Assembly: GCA_036336695.1 (NCBI GenBank) | Contig: JAYZFQ010000106.1 | Location: 1 to 12,070, forward strand | Source: GCA-2729515 sp036336695 | GTDB taxonomy: Bacteria > Myxococcota_A > UBA9160 > SMWR01 | Length of the DNA: 12,070 nt | Direction of reading: 5' to 3' | Part shown: piece by piece, positions 1 through 6,366 of the stretch | Position numbering within the stretch: the first letter of the stretch is position 1 | Layout: every line of letters begins with the position of its first letter | Translations under genes and position numbers: made by a program | Notes under the pieces: generated by a model | Told to the model about the DNA's origin: nothing | Database searches by the model: none | What the model saw: the letters and a program-made list of their open reading frames with translations, nothing else

Positions 1-120
1 CGCCGCGCGGCGGCGCAAGATGTGTTTGGCAAAGTGCATGAAAGTTCCGTGGTTCCAGTTGAACGTGAAAGTCGATTCGAGTCGCCTGGTGCGCTGCGCA
101 TGCTTGGCTTCCTGCATCAT
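1..120 (-). CDS. Partial ORF of unknown function, translationally coupled to the CAP gene
   Basis: The ATG at 120-118 overlaps the TGA stop of the CAP gene (119-117) in an ATGA arrangement, typical of translational coupling. The frame stays open for 40 codons to the window edge. The peptide begins MMQEAKHAQRTRR and continues with a Trp/His/Phe-rich stretch (NWNHGTFMHFAKHIL) and a run of arginines. A second ATG follows at once (117-115). There is no signal peptide, and I recognise no family from this fragment. No clear Shine-Dalgarno sequence lies ahead of the start, so coupling to CAP translation is the main support. The call rests on an open frame plus the overlap and could be wrong if the reading frame closes just beyond the edge. 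Confidence 0.45.
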   Translation of the reverse strand, partial: MMQEAKHAQRTRRLESTFTFNWNHGTFMHFAKHILRRRAA

Positions 121-629
121 CGCGGCACCGTGGCGTAGAGCTGCGTCACGTACCAAGTGCCGTTTCCCGCGCGCACGATGCCGAGGCCCGTCATGTTGAA
201 CGGCGGCGCATAGAGATTGTCCCGGTGTTGTGGCGAAGCGATCCAACCGCGGAGAATTTCCGTGGCGGGGTGGGGCTGGTCCGTGAGCCCGGCGTTTTCC
301 GCGAGCAGGCTGAAGTGATCGAGTCCGGCCGCTTCAACCCGCTCGAGGGGGTTGAGGCCGTCCGGGTTCACGTGGGCGAGATAGCCGCGGCGGGCCATGT
401 CCTCGCTATGGGCGCGGGCGACGGCGTCGAGTTCCGGGTGGCGTTCCAGGGGGATCAGGTGGTTCCGGGTGCGCTCGGCGTTGACGGCCGCGTGCAGGCG
501 AGCTTCGGCCTGGCCCCAGCGCGGTGCCGGCTCCTCTGCGTAGGCCGCCGCGACCCGGAACGGCGCGAGCCACAGGGCGATGGCAAAGCCCAGCAGGAAG
601 GCGAGTCCTTGGATCGGTGTTCGGGGCAC
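117..629 (-). CDS. CAP-domain (YkwD/SCP-like) secreted protein
   Basis: This is a 170-residue exported protein of the CAP (SCP/PR-1) superfamily. A hydrophobic N-terminal segment at about residues 8-29, followed by AYAEE near 29-33, looks like a signal peptide. CAP hallmarks follow in order: NAERTR near 50, AHSEDM at 73-78, H86 in a HVNPDG block followed by NPLER, AEN at 110-112, and GWIASPQHRDNL at 128-139. H86, E111 and H135 match the conserved cavity His/Glu residues. The role of bacterial CAP proteins is mostly unknown; proposed functions include envelope or matrix binding. The start is GTG at 629, with GAGG (635-638) five bases upstream. It sits 15 bp downstream of the repeat lipoprotein and overlaps the next gene by four bases, so it is the middle gene of an operon. 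The family call is firm; the biological role is not known. Confidence 0.92.
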   Translation of the reverse strand: MPRTPIQGLAFLLGFAIALWLAPFRVAAAYAEEPAPRWGQAEARLHAAVNAERTRNHLIPLERHPELDAVARAHSEDMARRGYLAHVNPDGLNPLERVEAAGLDHFSLLAENAGLTDQPHPATEILRGWIASPQHRDNLYAPPFNMTGLGIVRAGNGTWYVTQLYATVPR

Positions 630-644
630 GGGAACCTCGTGGCC

Positions 645-1949
645 TCAGGGGGTTGCGGTGGCCGGATCGCCCAGGAGTTCCTTGCGCGCCAGGCGTCCGT
701 TCTCGTAGTAGGAGATCACGTCGATGTTCCCATCCCCGTCCGCGTCCTCCTCGCGACGCACGACGCGCTCCTCGGCGTCGTAGTGGGTGGTGAGATCGGG
801 GCGACCGTCGCCGTTGCGATCGTGCTGGTCCCGGACGAGGCGCCCGGCAGCGTAGTGGCCGATGCGGTCGCGGAAGCCATCGCCGGTCGTGTCCTGTTCG
901 TGTCGTGCGATGGATCCGGCTTCATAGTAGGTCCATGTATCGACCTGGGAGTCGCCGTCCCCATCGAAGCGGCGGCGTTGGATCTTGCCGTCCTTGTAGC
1001 CCGTCCACGTATCGACGTTTCCGTCGCTATCGGTGTCTTCTTCCACACGGACGACCCGGTGGGTGAGGGGGTCGTAGTGCAGGGTCGTTTCCGGTCGGCC
1101 GTCGAAGTTCTCGTCGAGCAGCTTCCGGACGATCTCGCCGTTTTCCCGGTAGATCCACTGATCCACCCGGCCGTCTTCGTTCCGGTCGACGATTCCGTCC
1201 GCGATCTGCTTCGGGTCCTGCGTGGCGACCGGGGCCCCGGCGCGGCGCTCGATGGGTGCGGGGGTCGTTTGCCTGGGGGGCGCCGCCCGGTCCGGCGCCC
1301 GCTGGAGTGCGGCCAGTTCGTCGGCGATGGACAGCGGCGCGCCTGCCGGGGCTCGGGTTTCCGACACGCGTGCGCGCTGAGCGTTTTGCGGGTTCGCGGA
1401 CGCGTTGGGTTCCGGCGCCGGGCTGCGCCGGGCGAGTTCTTCTTCCATTCGCCGGAGGTTGCGCGTCTCGAAGTCTTCCGGCGGCGGTGCAGGGGCGGGT
1501 CGCGGAGCCACGCGTTCCGGGACCGGCGGGCCGGGTTCGGGGTCGCCCGCGGCTTCCTGGGCGGCCCATGCGAAGGGGGCGGCAATCAGGCCGAGGGGAG
1601 CGGTGAGCCACTTGAAGAGCAGGGGCGTTTCCTGGCCCGACTCATGGCGATCCTCGTCGATTGCGGTGCCGCCGATCTGGCTGAGCTTTCCCGTCGCAGG
1701 CTGGGCCGCACCCTGGGTGCGGGTGTCGCTGCCGTGTGGTCCATGGCGGGAGGTCTGGTTGCCTCCGGGGGCCGCGGTACCGGTCGGCAGGGACGGCGCC
1801 GTCTCCCCGGGCAGGATCACGGCCGCGCCCATCCCGGTATCGACCACGGGGGTCCGATCCACGTCGGCCGCACGGCGGCTGAAGTAGCAGCCGGGCAGGA
1901 CGAGCGTCGACACCGCCAGGAGCAGGGCGAATCGGGATATGGCGTGCAT
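645..1949 (-). CDS. Lipoprotein with seven Asp-loop / Tyr-Gly repeats
   Basis: This is a 434-residue predicted lipoprotein. The signal peptide ends in the lipobox LPGC (C21, followed by Tyr), so it is probably anchored in a membrane facing the periplasm or outside. Residues 27-250 are rich in Pro, Ala, Gly and charged residues and look disordered, apart from a hydrophobic patch near 109-130. Residues 255-425 are seven tandem repeats of 24-26 residues. Each opens with a DxDxDG-like calcium-loop motif (for example DADGDGNID) and continues with an aromatic-aromatic-x-x-Gly turn and a basic/acidic end. The loop resembles EF-hand or thrombospondin-type-3 calcium sites, and the YYxxG half resembles MORN/YwqK-type hairpins. 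Calcium binding is inference. ATG 1949 is preferred over the ATG 42 bases upstream because it gives a proper signal peptide and has GGAGG seven bases ahead. The CAP gene follows after 15 bp. Confidence 0.88.
   Translation of the reverse strand: MHAISRFALLLAVSTLVLPGCYFSRRAADVDRTPVVDTGMGAAVILPGETAPSLPTGTAAPGGNQTSRHGPHGSDTRTQGAAQPATGKLSQIGGTAIDEDRHESGQETPLLFKWLTAPLGLIAAPFAWAAQEAAGDPEPGPPVPERVAPRPAPAPPPEDFETRNLRRMEEELARRSPAPEPNASANPQNAQRARVSETRAPAGAPLSIADELAALQRAPDRAAPPRQTTPAPIERRAGAPVATQDPKQIADGIVDRNEDGRVDQWIYRENGEIVRKLLDENFDGRPETTLHYDPLTHRVVRVEEDTDSDGNVDTWTGYKDGKIQRRRFDGDGDSQVDTWTYYEAGSIARHEQDTTGDGFRDRIGHYAAGRLVRDQHDRNGDGRPDLTTHYDAEERVVRREEDADGDGNIDVISYYENGRLARKELLGDPATATP
675..1187 (-). repeat. 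Seven tandem 24-26-residue protein repeats in the lipoprotein
   Basis: The coding repeats span residues 255-425 of the lipoprotein. The units start at DRNEDG, DENFDG, DTDSDG, DGDGDS, DTTGDG, DRNGDG and DADGDG, with lengths of 24, 26, 24, 24, 24, 25 and 24 residues. The 26- and 25-residue units (second and sixth) share a THYD/LHYD turn in place of the xYYxxG turn. Units have diverged, so the repeat is clear at protein level and less so in DNA. Confidence 0.85.
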
Positions 1950-1956
1950 CGTTGGG

Positions 1957-1961
1957 CCTCC
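1957..1961 (-). promoter_or_regulatory. Ribosome binding site of the repeat lipoprotein
   Basis: GGAGG on the minus strand, seven bases ahead of ATG 1949. It decides between this start and an in-frame ATG 42 bases upstream, which would bury the signal peptide behind 14 Arg/Pro-rich residues. Confidence 0.75.
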
Positions 1962-2070
1962 GCGAAACGGACGAGCCCTTGGACGGTGCAAGTTCCGTGC
2001 TCATTCGCGCGGGTCCGTTGCTTCTCCAGACCTGCCGGGCTGTTTGCCCCGTTCCTTGCGCGCGGCCTGC

Positions 2071-2087
2071 GCCGGCGAGCAGCCGGC
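2071..2087 (-). terminator. Possible hairpin after the DUF368 gene
   Basis: Two GCCGGC arms (2071-2076 and 2082-2087) around a five-base loop, 17 bases past the DUF368 stop. No T-rich tract follows on either strand, so at best this is a weak or Rho-assisted end signal, and it may be chance in GC-rich DNA. The rest of the 154-bp gap to the lipoprotein (1950-2103) shows no convincing promoter. Confidence 0.25.
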
Positions 2088-2103
2088 AAGACTGGGGAGG
2101 CGG

Positions 2104-3027
2104 CTACCCTTCGTCGCCCGCTGGCCGGCCCAGCCGGCCAAGGGCAACGGTGGCTGCGAATCCGGCCAGCGCGACCGCGAGCGCTCCGGCAAGGAGTCCC
2201 GGCCCGGGTGTCTCGCCCTCCGGGAAGGGCCACAGGCCGACCACGGCACCGAGGAGCAGGCCCAGGAGCGCCCCCAGGGTGGCCTTCTCGGCGTTCGAAA
2301 GCAGCCAGCGCAACAGGTTGCTCACGCCCACGACCCCGGCTACGACGCCGAGGCCGAGGGGTACGACGACCCACAGGGCGTCGAGAATGAGGGCAGGGTT
2401 CGGGCCGCTGCCGCTGTCTCCGAGCAGTCCGACCCGGAGCTGCTCGATGGTGCCCAGAATGGGTTCGTACTGCCCCAGCAGGAGGAGCAGGTAGCCGCCG
2501 CTCACGCCCGGCAGGATCATGGCCGAGGACGCGGCGACACCCGCGAGGAAGATGAGGGGCAGGCTCCGCTCCTGGTCGCCGCCCGCGGTACCGGCGGTGG
2601 CCCCCATGAGTGCCATGAGTGCGAAGGCGACAGCAGCTGCGACGTAGAGCCCGGGGGTCGCGGGCCGCGCGGTTCGCCAGAGCAGCGGTACGCCGCCCAG
2701 CGTCAAGCCGATGAACAAGCTGTACATGATCCACCGGTGATCCTGGACGAGGTCCTTCACGGTGCCGGCAAGGAGGAGAATTGCGAGGGCTGCCGTGACG
2801 ACCACGCTCGCCAGGAGTACGAGCGAGCGCACCCGGAAGCGCAGCGTCGTGACTTCGGCGATGCCCCGGATGAAGGCGGGGTAGATGCCCGCGGCAAGGA
2901 GCATCGTCCCGCCGCTGATTCCGGGCACGAGGTTGGCGAGGCCCATGAGCGTGCCCCCGATCGCGCCCCGGACGGCCAGCAGCGGCGCGGGTTCTCGGGT
3001 TTCGGGCGAGCTCGTTTCTTCCGGCAT
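2104..3027 (-). CDS. DUF368 membrane protein (undecaprenyl-phosphate translocase family)
   Basis: This is a 307-residue polytopic membrane protein with about eight hydrophobic helices. Two pseudo-repeated signature motifs are plain: LANLVPGISGGTM at residues 30-42 and ILPGVSGGY at 171-179. This pair is diagnostic of DUF368. Members of this family (PopT) have been shown to move undecaprenyl phosphate back across the inner membrane, recycling the C55 carrier used for peptidoglycan and surface glycans. The start ATG has GGGAGG (3033-3038) five bases upstream. Length is normal for the family. It diverges from the SRAP operon, with 71 bp between the starts, and lies 154 bp upstream of the same-strand lipoprotein, so co-transcription with it is possible but unproven. 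Family membership is firm; the translocase role is by homology. Confidence 0.93.
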   Translation of the reverse strand: MPEETSSPETREPAPLLAVRGAIGGTLMGLANLVPGISGGTMLLAAGIYPAFIRGIAEVTTLRFRVRSLVLLASVVVTAALAILLLAGTVKDLVQDHRWIMYSLFIGLTLGGVPLLWRTARPATPGLYVAAAVAFALMALMGATAGTAGGDQERSLPLIFLAGVAASSAMILPGVSGGYLLLLLGQYEPILGTIEQLRVGLLGDSGSGPNPALILDALWVVVPLGLGVVAGVVGVSNLLRWLLSNAEKATLGALLGLLLGAVVGLWPFPEGETPGPGLLAGALAVALAGFAATVALGRLGRPAGDEG

Positions 3028-3080
3028 GCGGGCCTCCCGGTTTTCTCGGGGTGGCGGGGACGCGGTACTGTAGCGGCACG

Positions 3081-3088
3081 AGGAGGGG
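3081..3088 (+). promoter_or_regulatory. Ribosome binding site of the SRAP gene
   Basis: AGGAGGGG lies ten bases before GTG 3099. It supports the start that places the catalytic Cys at position 2. An in-frame ATG at 3051 lies upstream of this site and would extend the protein by 16 residues. Confidence 0.75.
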
Positions 3089-3098
3089 CTCGATAGTC

Positions 3099-3785
3099 GT
3101 GTGCGGTCGCTTTACGCTCACCACGCCGCCGGAAGAGATTGCGGACTGTTTCGCGCTGGATGCGGTTCCCGAGCTCGCACCGCGGTACAACATCGCGCCG
3201 ACACAGGAAGTGGGCACGGTGCAGGCCGGGAGCAGCGGCGCCCGGGAGTTCCGTCGGCGGCGCTGGGGGCTCGTGCCCCACTGGTCCAAGGACCCGCGCA
3301 TGGGGGCGCGCCTGATCAACGCGCGTTCCGAGACGCTGGTCGAAAAGCCTTCCTTTCGCGAGGCGTTCCGCCACCGGCGTTGCCTCGTTCCGGCGGACGG
3401 CTTCTACGAGTGGGCGGGGAAGGGCCGTGGGTCGCGCCAGCCCCACCATATCCGGCGCCCGGACCGCGGGCCGTTCGCCATCGCGGGACTCCACGAACGC
3501 TGGCGCGACGAAGCGGGCGCCTGGCTCGAGACCTGTACCCTGGTCACCGTCCCGGCGAATGCGCGGCTCGCACCGGTGCACCACCGGATGCCGGCGATCC
3601 TGCCGCCGGAGCAGTGGGATGCCTGGCTCGATCCCGAGGTTGCCGATGCGGTCCGATTGTTGCCGCTCCTGCGGCCCTGTCCCGATTCCGAGTTGGAGTT
3701 CGCGGCCGTAAGCCGCCGGGTCAACCGGCCGCAGTTCGATGACCCCGGCTGCCTTGCGCCCGCCACGCCCGAGGAGGCGCGTTGA
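3099..3785 (+). CDS. SRAP-family protein (YedK/HMCES-like, abasic-site DNA-protein crosslink)
   Basis: This is a 228-residue SOS-response-associated peptidase family protein. SRAP proteins recognise abasic sites in single-stranded DNA and crosslink to them through the N-terminal Cys, shielding the lesion. All key residues are visible. The N-terminus is V/M-C-G-R-F with Cys2, followed by RYNIAPTQ at 29-36, WGLVPHW at 56-62, INARSET at 73-79 (N74), ADGFYEW at 99-105 (E104) and HHRMP at 161-165 (H161). These correspond to Cys2, Asn75, Glu105 and His160 of E. coli YedK. The start must be GTG 3099, because the Cys has to become residue 2 and then be exposed by removal of the initiator Met. Its stop overlaps the start of the next gene (TTGA), so it heads a three-gene coupled operon with a symporter. 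No LexA box is evident in the 71-bp upstream gap. Confidence 0.95.
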   Translation: MCGRFTLTTPPEEIADCFALDAVPELAPRYNIAPTQEVGTVQAGSSGAREFRRRRWGLVPHWSKDPRMGARLINARSETLVEKPSFREAFRHRRCLVPADGFYEWAGKGRGSRQPHHIRRPDRGPFAIAGLHERWRDEAGAWLETCTLVTVPANARLAPVHHRMPAILPPEQWDAWLDPEVADAVRLLPLLRPCPDSELEFAAVSRRVNRPQFDDPGCLAPATPEEAR

Positions 3786-3991
3786 GACAGCGTCTGCGCC
3801 GGCTGCTGCTCATCGGTGTGGGCGTGCTGTACGTCCTGTCCGTTCCCTGGTACCGGGAGCCCGGCGGGGCGAGTGGCGTGCTCTTCGGGTTGCCCGACTG
3901 GGTGGCGGTGGCGATCGGTTGTTACGTCGGCGCGGCCGTCTTGAATGCGCTCGCCTGGCTGATGACGGATATCGACGAGGGCGGGACGTGA
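3782..3991 (+). CDS. Small two-helix membrane protein, putative symporter accessory subunit
   Basis: This is a 69-residue protein with a basic N-terminus (RQRLRR), one hydrophobic segment at about residues 8-22, a loop with the motif VLFGLPDWV, and a second hydrophobic segment at about 40-60. Small proteins of this shape (DUF3311-like, or DUF997/YhdT next to PanF in E. coli) are often encoded directly upstream of sodium:solute symporters. That is the case here, and the symporter start overlaps this stop by four bases (GTGA). The start is TTG 3782, overlapping the SRAP stop, with GAGGAGG (3771-3777) four bases upstream. The membrane topology is seen in the sequence; the accessory-subunit role is inferred from position and size, and the exact family is uncertain. 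Confidence 0.82.
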   Translation: MRQRLRRLLLIGVGVLYVLSVPWYREPGGASGVLFGLPDWVAVAIGCYVGAAVLNALAWLMTDIDEGGT

Positions 3992-5424
3992 GTTTCGGGC
4001 AACTGGGTGTGGTTGCGCTCGTTGCCTACGTGGCGCTGTTGGCCGCGATTGCCGAGATCGCGCGTCGTGCGCGGCGCGATGCATCGCCGGCGGATCACTT
4101 CCTCGCGGGCCGGGAACTGGGCGTGTTCGTGCTCTTCCTGACCCTGTACGCCACGGCCTACAGCGGGAACTCCCTGCTGGGCTATCCCGGGGAGGCCTAT
4201 CGCCGGGGCTTTTCGTGGATCATGGCGACGGGTTTCATGATGTCGATCGTGGTGGTCTTCCACGCCCTGGTGCCCCGGTTGCGGCCGGTTGCCGTGCGCG
4301 AGGGATTCATCACGCCGGGAGACTGGGTCCGGCACCGCTTCGGGGGCGAGCGAGCCGGAGGGGCGCTTCGCCTGGCTGTCGCGACGCTGATGGTCGTGGC
4401 GCTCGCGAATTTTCTGTTCGCCCAACTCAAGGCGATGGGAGTGATGGCGGAGCATGTCACCGGCGGGATCGTGTCCTACGAGATGGGAATCGGACTCCTC
4501 GCTGCGGTCGTCCTGTTCTACGAGACGCTCGGCGGCATGCGGGCCGTGGCCTGGACCGATGCGGGGCAGGCGATCCTGATGTTTCTCGGGCTTTCGGCTC
4601 TGCTGGCCTGGCTCCTGGGCGAAGCGGGTGGGCTCGGGTCCTTGAGCCAGGCGGTGGGTGCCGTCCGGCCGGAAGCCGCCGCGGTTCCGGGTGCGCGGGA
4701 GACGGCGAACTGGTTCAGCAGCATCGTCTTGATGGGAATCGCGAGCGTGATCTACCCCCAGGCGATCCAGCGTGTCTACGCCGCGCGCAGCGGGCGCACG
4801 CTGCAGCGTTCGATGGCCCTGATGACCTTCATGCCGCTTGCGACGACGCTCGTCGTGACCTTGATCGGCCTGGCGGCAATCCCGCGGTTCGCTGGCCTGG
4901 GCGGCGTGGAGGCGGATTCCGTGATGCCACGCCTCCTGGAGCAGTGGGCGGCCGCGGGCCCCGCGGCGTCCTTGGCCGCGGTGCTCGTCTTTCTCGGCGC
5001 GCTCGCAGCGATCATGTCGACGGCCGACTCGGTGTTGCTTTCCCTGGGCTCGATGCTGGCCGAGGACCTGCTCGGCCGTCCGCACCGGGACGCCGCCGCG
5101 ACCCGGCTGGGCAAGCGGCTCGCCGGGGTCGTGATGGTCGCGATGGCCTTGCTCGCCCTGGTTGCGCGCGACGTGACGCTCTGGGGCTTGATCGAGCTCA
5201 AGATGGAACTCCTGATCCAGTGCGCGCCGGCCTTTCTCGTGGCGTTGCACTGGCGCGGACTGCGCGCCGGGCCGGCGTTCGCCGGTGTCCTCGTCGGTAC
5301 GCTCCTGGCCGCCGGCGGCGCGCTGCTGGGGGTGAAGCGCGTGGAAGGCATCCACATCGGGGTGATCGGGTTGGCGGTGAACTTCGCGATCGCCGTGGGC
5401 TTGTCGTTGCGCTGGCGCCGGTGA
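3988..5424 (+). CDS. Sodium:solute symporter (SSS family, TC 2.A.21)
   Basis: This is a 478-residue inner-membrane transporter of the SSS/LeuT-fold type, with roughly 13 hydrophobic segments. Family signatures are DHFLAGRELG at 36-45, the TM2-type segment ATAYSGNSLLGYPGEAY at 55-71, GGMRAVAWTD near residues 184-193, YPQAIQRVYAA before the mid-protein helices, and IMSTADS at 342-348. S344 and T345 of the last motif match the sodium-2 site Ser/Thr pair of PutP (S340/T341). The substrate cannot be read from sequence; proline, pantothenate, solute anions and sugars are all used in this family. The start is GTG 3988, overlapping the upstream stop, with GAGG (3977-3980) seven bases before it. A longer in-frame reading from 3739 runs through the small membrane gene and is not credible. 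It ends 19 bp from the convergent SDR gene with no clear terminator between. Confidence 0.94.
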   Translation: MSFGQLGVVALVAYVALLAAIAEIARRARRDASPADHFLAGRELGVFVLFLTLYATAYSGNSLLGYPGEAYRRGFSWIMATGFMMSIVVVFHALVPRLRPVAVREGFITPGDWVRHRFGGERAGGALRLAVATLMVVALANFLFAQLKAMGVMAEHVTGGIVSYEMGIGLLAAVVLFYETLGGMRAVAWTDAGQAILMFLGLSALLAWLLGEAGGLGSLSQAVGAVRPEAAAVPGARETANWFSSIVLMGIASVIYPQAIQRVYAARSGRTLQRSMALMTFMPLATTLVVTLIGLAAIPRFAGLGGVEADSVMPRLLEQWAAAGPAASLAAVLVFLGALAAIMSTADSVLLSLGSMLAEDLLGRPHRDAAATRLGKRLAGVVMVAMALLALVARDVTLWGLIELKMELLIQCAPAFLVALHWRGLRAGPAFAGVLVGTLLAAGGALLGVKRVEGIHIGVIGLAVNFAIAVGLSLRWRR

Positions 5425-5443
5425 GCGTGCGCGGCGGGTGGGC

Positions 5444-6289
5444 TCAGTCCTCGGGCGGCCAGCCTGCCACGAGGCGGTGAGCCTTGCAGAGTTTGTAGGC
5501 GTGGACGGCCTGGCCGTTCAACTCCACGGCTTCCGGCGCCGTGGCGAGCCAGGCGATGGCCGCTGCGGGGACGTCCATGGGGACTGCGTCGAAGTTCTCC
5601 AGGTTCTGGGCTTTCTGGTTTCGCTGCATCATCTCCGTGGCGACGGTTCCCGGGTCGAGGGTGAAGAAGCGGACCCCGGAATCCGGGTGCTCGACGGCGA
5701 GGATTCCCGCCAACCGGTGGAAGGCCGCTTTCGAGCCGCCGTAGGCGAAGCTCCAGCCGCCGCGGCCGGCGGGGGCCGGCGGGTCGAACTGACCCGCATA
5801 GGAGGTGACGTTTACGATCGCGCCGGACTTGCGCTCCAGGAGTTCGGGCAATATCAGCTGGGTGATGTGCGCGCCGGCCAGCACGTTGCCGCGCAGGTAG
5901 CGCTCGATCACCTCGAGCGGGGTGTCGAGAAACATGTCGAGGCTGCCCGGCCCCGTGGTGACCGCGTTGTTGACGAGCACGTCGATACGGCCGAAGACCT
6001 CACGGGCCCGGGCGACGGCGGCCTCGATGCTTTCGGCGTCGAGCAGGTCCATCCGGACGGGCAGGGCGCGTCGATCGAGGGCTTCGATTTCGGCGGCGGT
6101 GGTCTCGAGGCTTCCGGGCAGCGCGCTCGTGTCGCTCTTCTTGACGGTCCAGGAGTGCTCGTAACGCTCTCCCTCCTGGAGCGTGCGAGCGGTGACGACG
6201 ACGTCGAAGCCGCACCGCGCGAGCTGAAGCGCGGTCGCCTTGCCGATTCCGCGGCTCGCGCCGGTGACGAGCGCGATCTTGGGGTCCAA
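5444..6289 (-). CDS. SDR-family NAD(P)-dependent oxidoreductase
   Basis: This is a 281-residue short-chain dehydrogenase/reductase with a Rossmann fold. It carries the cofactor motif TGASRGIG at residues 9-16, an Arg at the end of the second strand (VVVTAR, suggesting NADPH), VNNA at 106-109, and the catalytic tetrad N135, S163, Y183 and K187 (YGGSK). Two insertions stand out. One is about 20 residues after the TAR motif, including LPGSLETTA, a pattern shared with HSDL2-like SDRs. The other is a Pro/Gly-rich stretch that widens the Ser-Tyr spacing to 20 residues, where about 13 is usual. The substrate is unknown. I chose TTG 6289 because GGAGG lies eight bases ahead and it gives a normal SDR N-terminus. 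ATG at 6313 or 6367 would add 8 or 26 residues of Pro/Glu-rich sequence, and the 6367 start would touch the divergent gene's start codon. The end is certain; the start is moderately sure. Confidence 0.9.
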   Translation of the reverse strand: MDPKIALVTGASRGIGKATALQLARCGFDVVVTARTLQEGERYEHSWTVKKSDTSALPGSLETTAAEIEALDRRALPVRMDLLDAESIEAAVARAREVFGRIDVLVNNAVTTGPGSLDMFLDTPLEVIERYLRGNVLAGAHITQLILPELLERKSGAIVNVTSYAGQFDPPAPAGRGGWSFAYGGSKAAFHRLAGILAVEHPDSGVRFFTLDPGTVATEMMQRNQKAQNLENFDAVPMDVPAAAIAWLATAPEAVELNGQAVHAYKLCKAHRLVAGWPPED

Positions 6290-6297
6290 GGGCGGTT

Positions 6298-6302
6298 CCT
6301 CC
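6298..6302 (-). promoter_or_regulatory. Ribosome binding site favouring the short SDR start
   Basis: GGAGG (extended to GGAGGAA) on the minus strand, eight bases ahead of TTG 6289. A weaker GAGGA (6375-6379) precedes the alternative ATG at 6367. Confidence 0.5.
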
Positions 6303-6311
6303 GGCCGCAGC

Positions 6312-6328
6312 ATAGCCCGATCGGCTAT
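6312..6328. promoter_or_regulatory. Inverted repeat between the SDR and YfhO-like genes
   Basis: The arms ATAGCC (6312-6317) and GGCTAT (6323-6328) flank five bases. It lies in the 77-bp gap between the preferred divergent starts, where an operator for either gene would be expected. It is the most AT-containing patch of that gap. No clean -35/-10 pair accompanies it. Binding of a regulator is inference; a chance palindrome is possible. Confidence 0.3.
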
Positions 6329-6366
6329 CTCTCTGGGGGCAACCAGCGGAGGCTCGAGAGGCTCCA

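Noticed and set aside
225..2390. A 721-codon open frame on the plus strand
   Set aside because: It lies antisense to the CAP and repeat-lipoprotein genes and into the DUF368 gene, all of which have clear motifs, signal peptides and ribosome sites. The product has no recognisable domain; long antisense frames are expected in GC-rich coding DNA.
3028..3098. LexA/SOS box or sigma-70 promoter ahead of the SRAP gene
   Set aside because: There is no CTGT-N8-ACAG-like palindrome and no acceptable -35/-10 pair. A TACTGT near 3066 lacks a matching -35.
1817..3319. A 500-codon minus-strand frame
   Set aside because: It runs out of frame across the DUF368 gene and antisense to the SRAP start, and its product is an Arg/Pro/Ala-rich low-complexity shadow.
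3922..5355. A 477-codon minus-strand frame under the symporter
   Set aside because: It encodes a Gln/His/Arg-rich low-complexity product antisense to a clear SSS transporter.
5425..5443. Bidirectional terminator between the symporter and the SDR gene
   Set aside because: The 19-bp gap and its flanks show only weak short stems and no T-tract on either strand.
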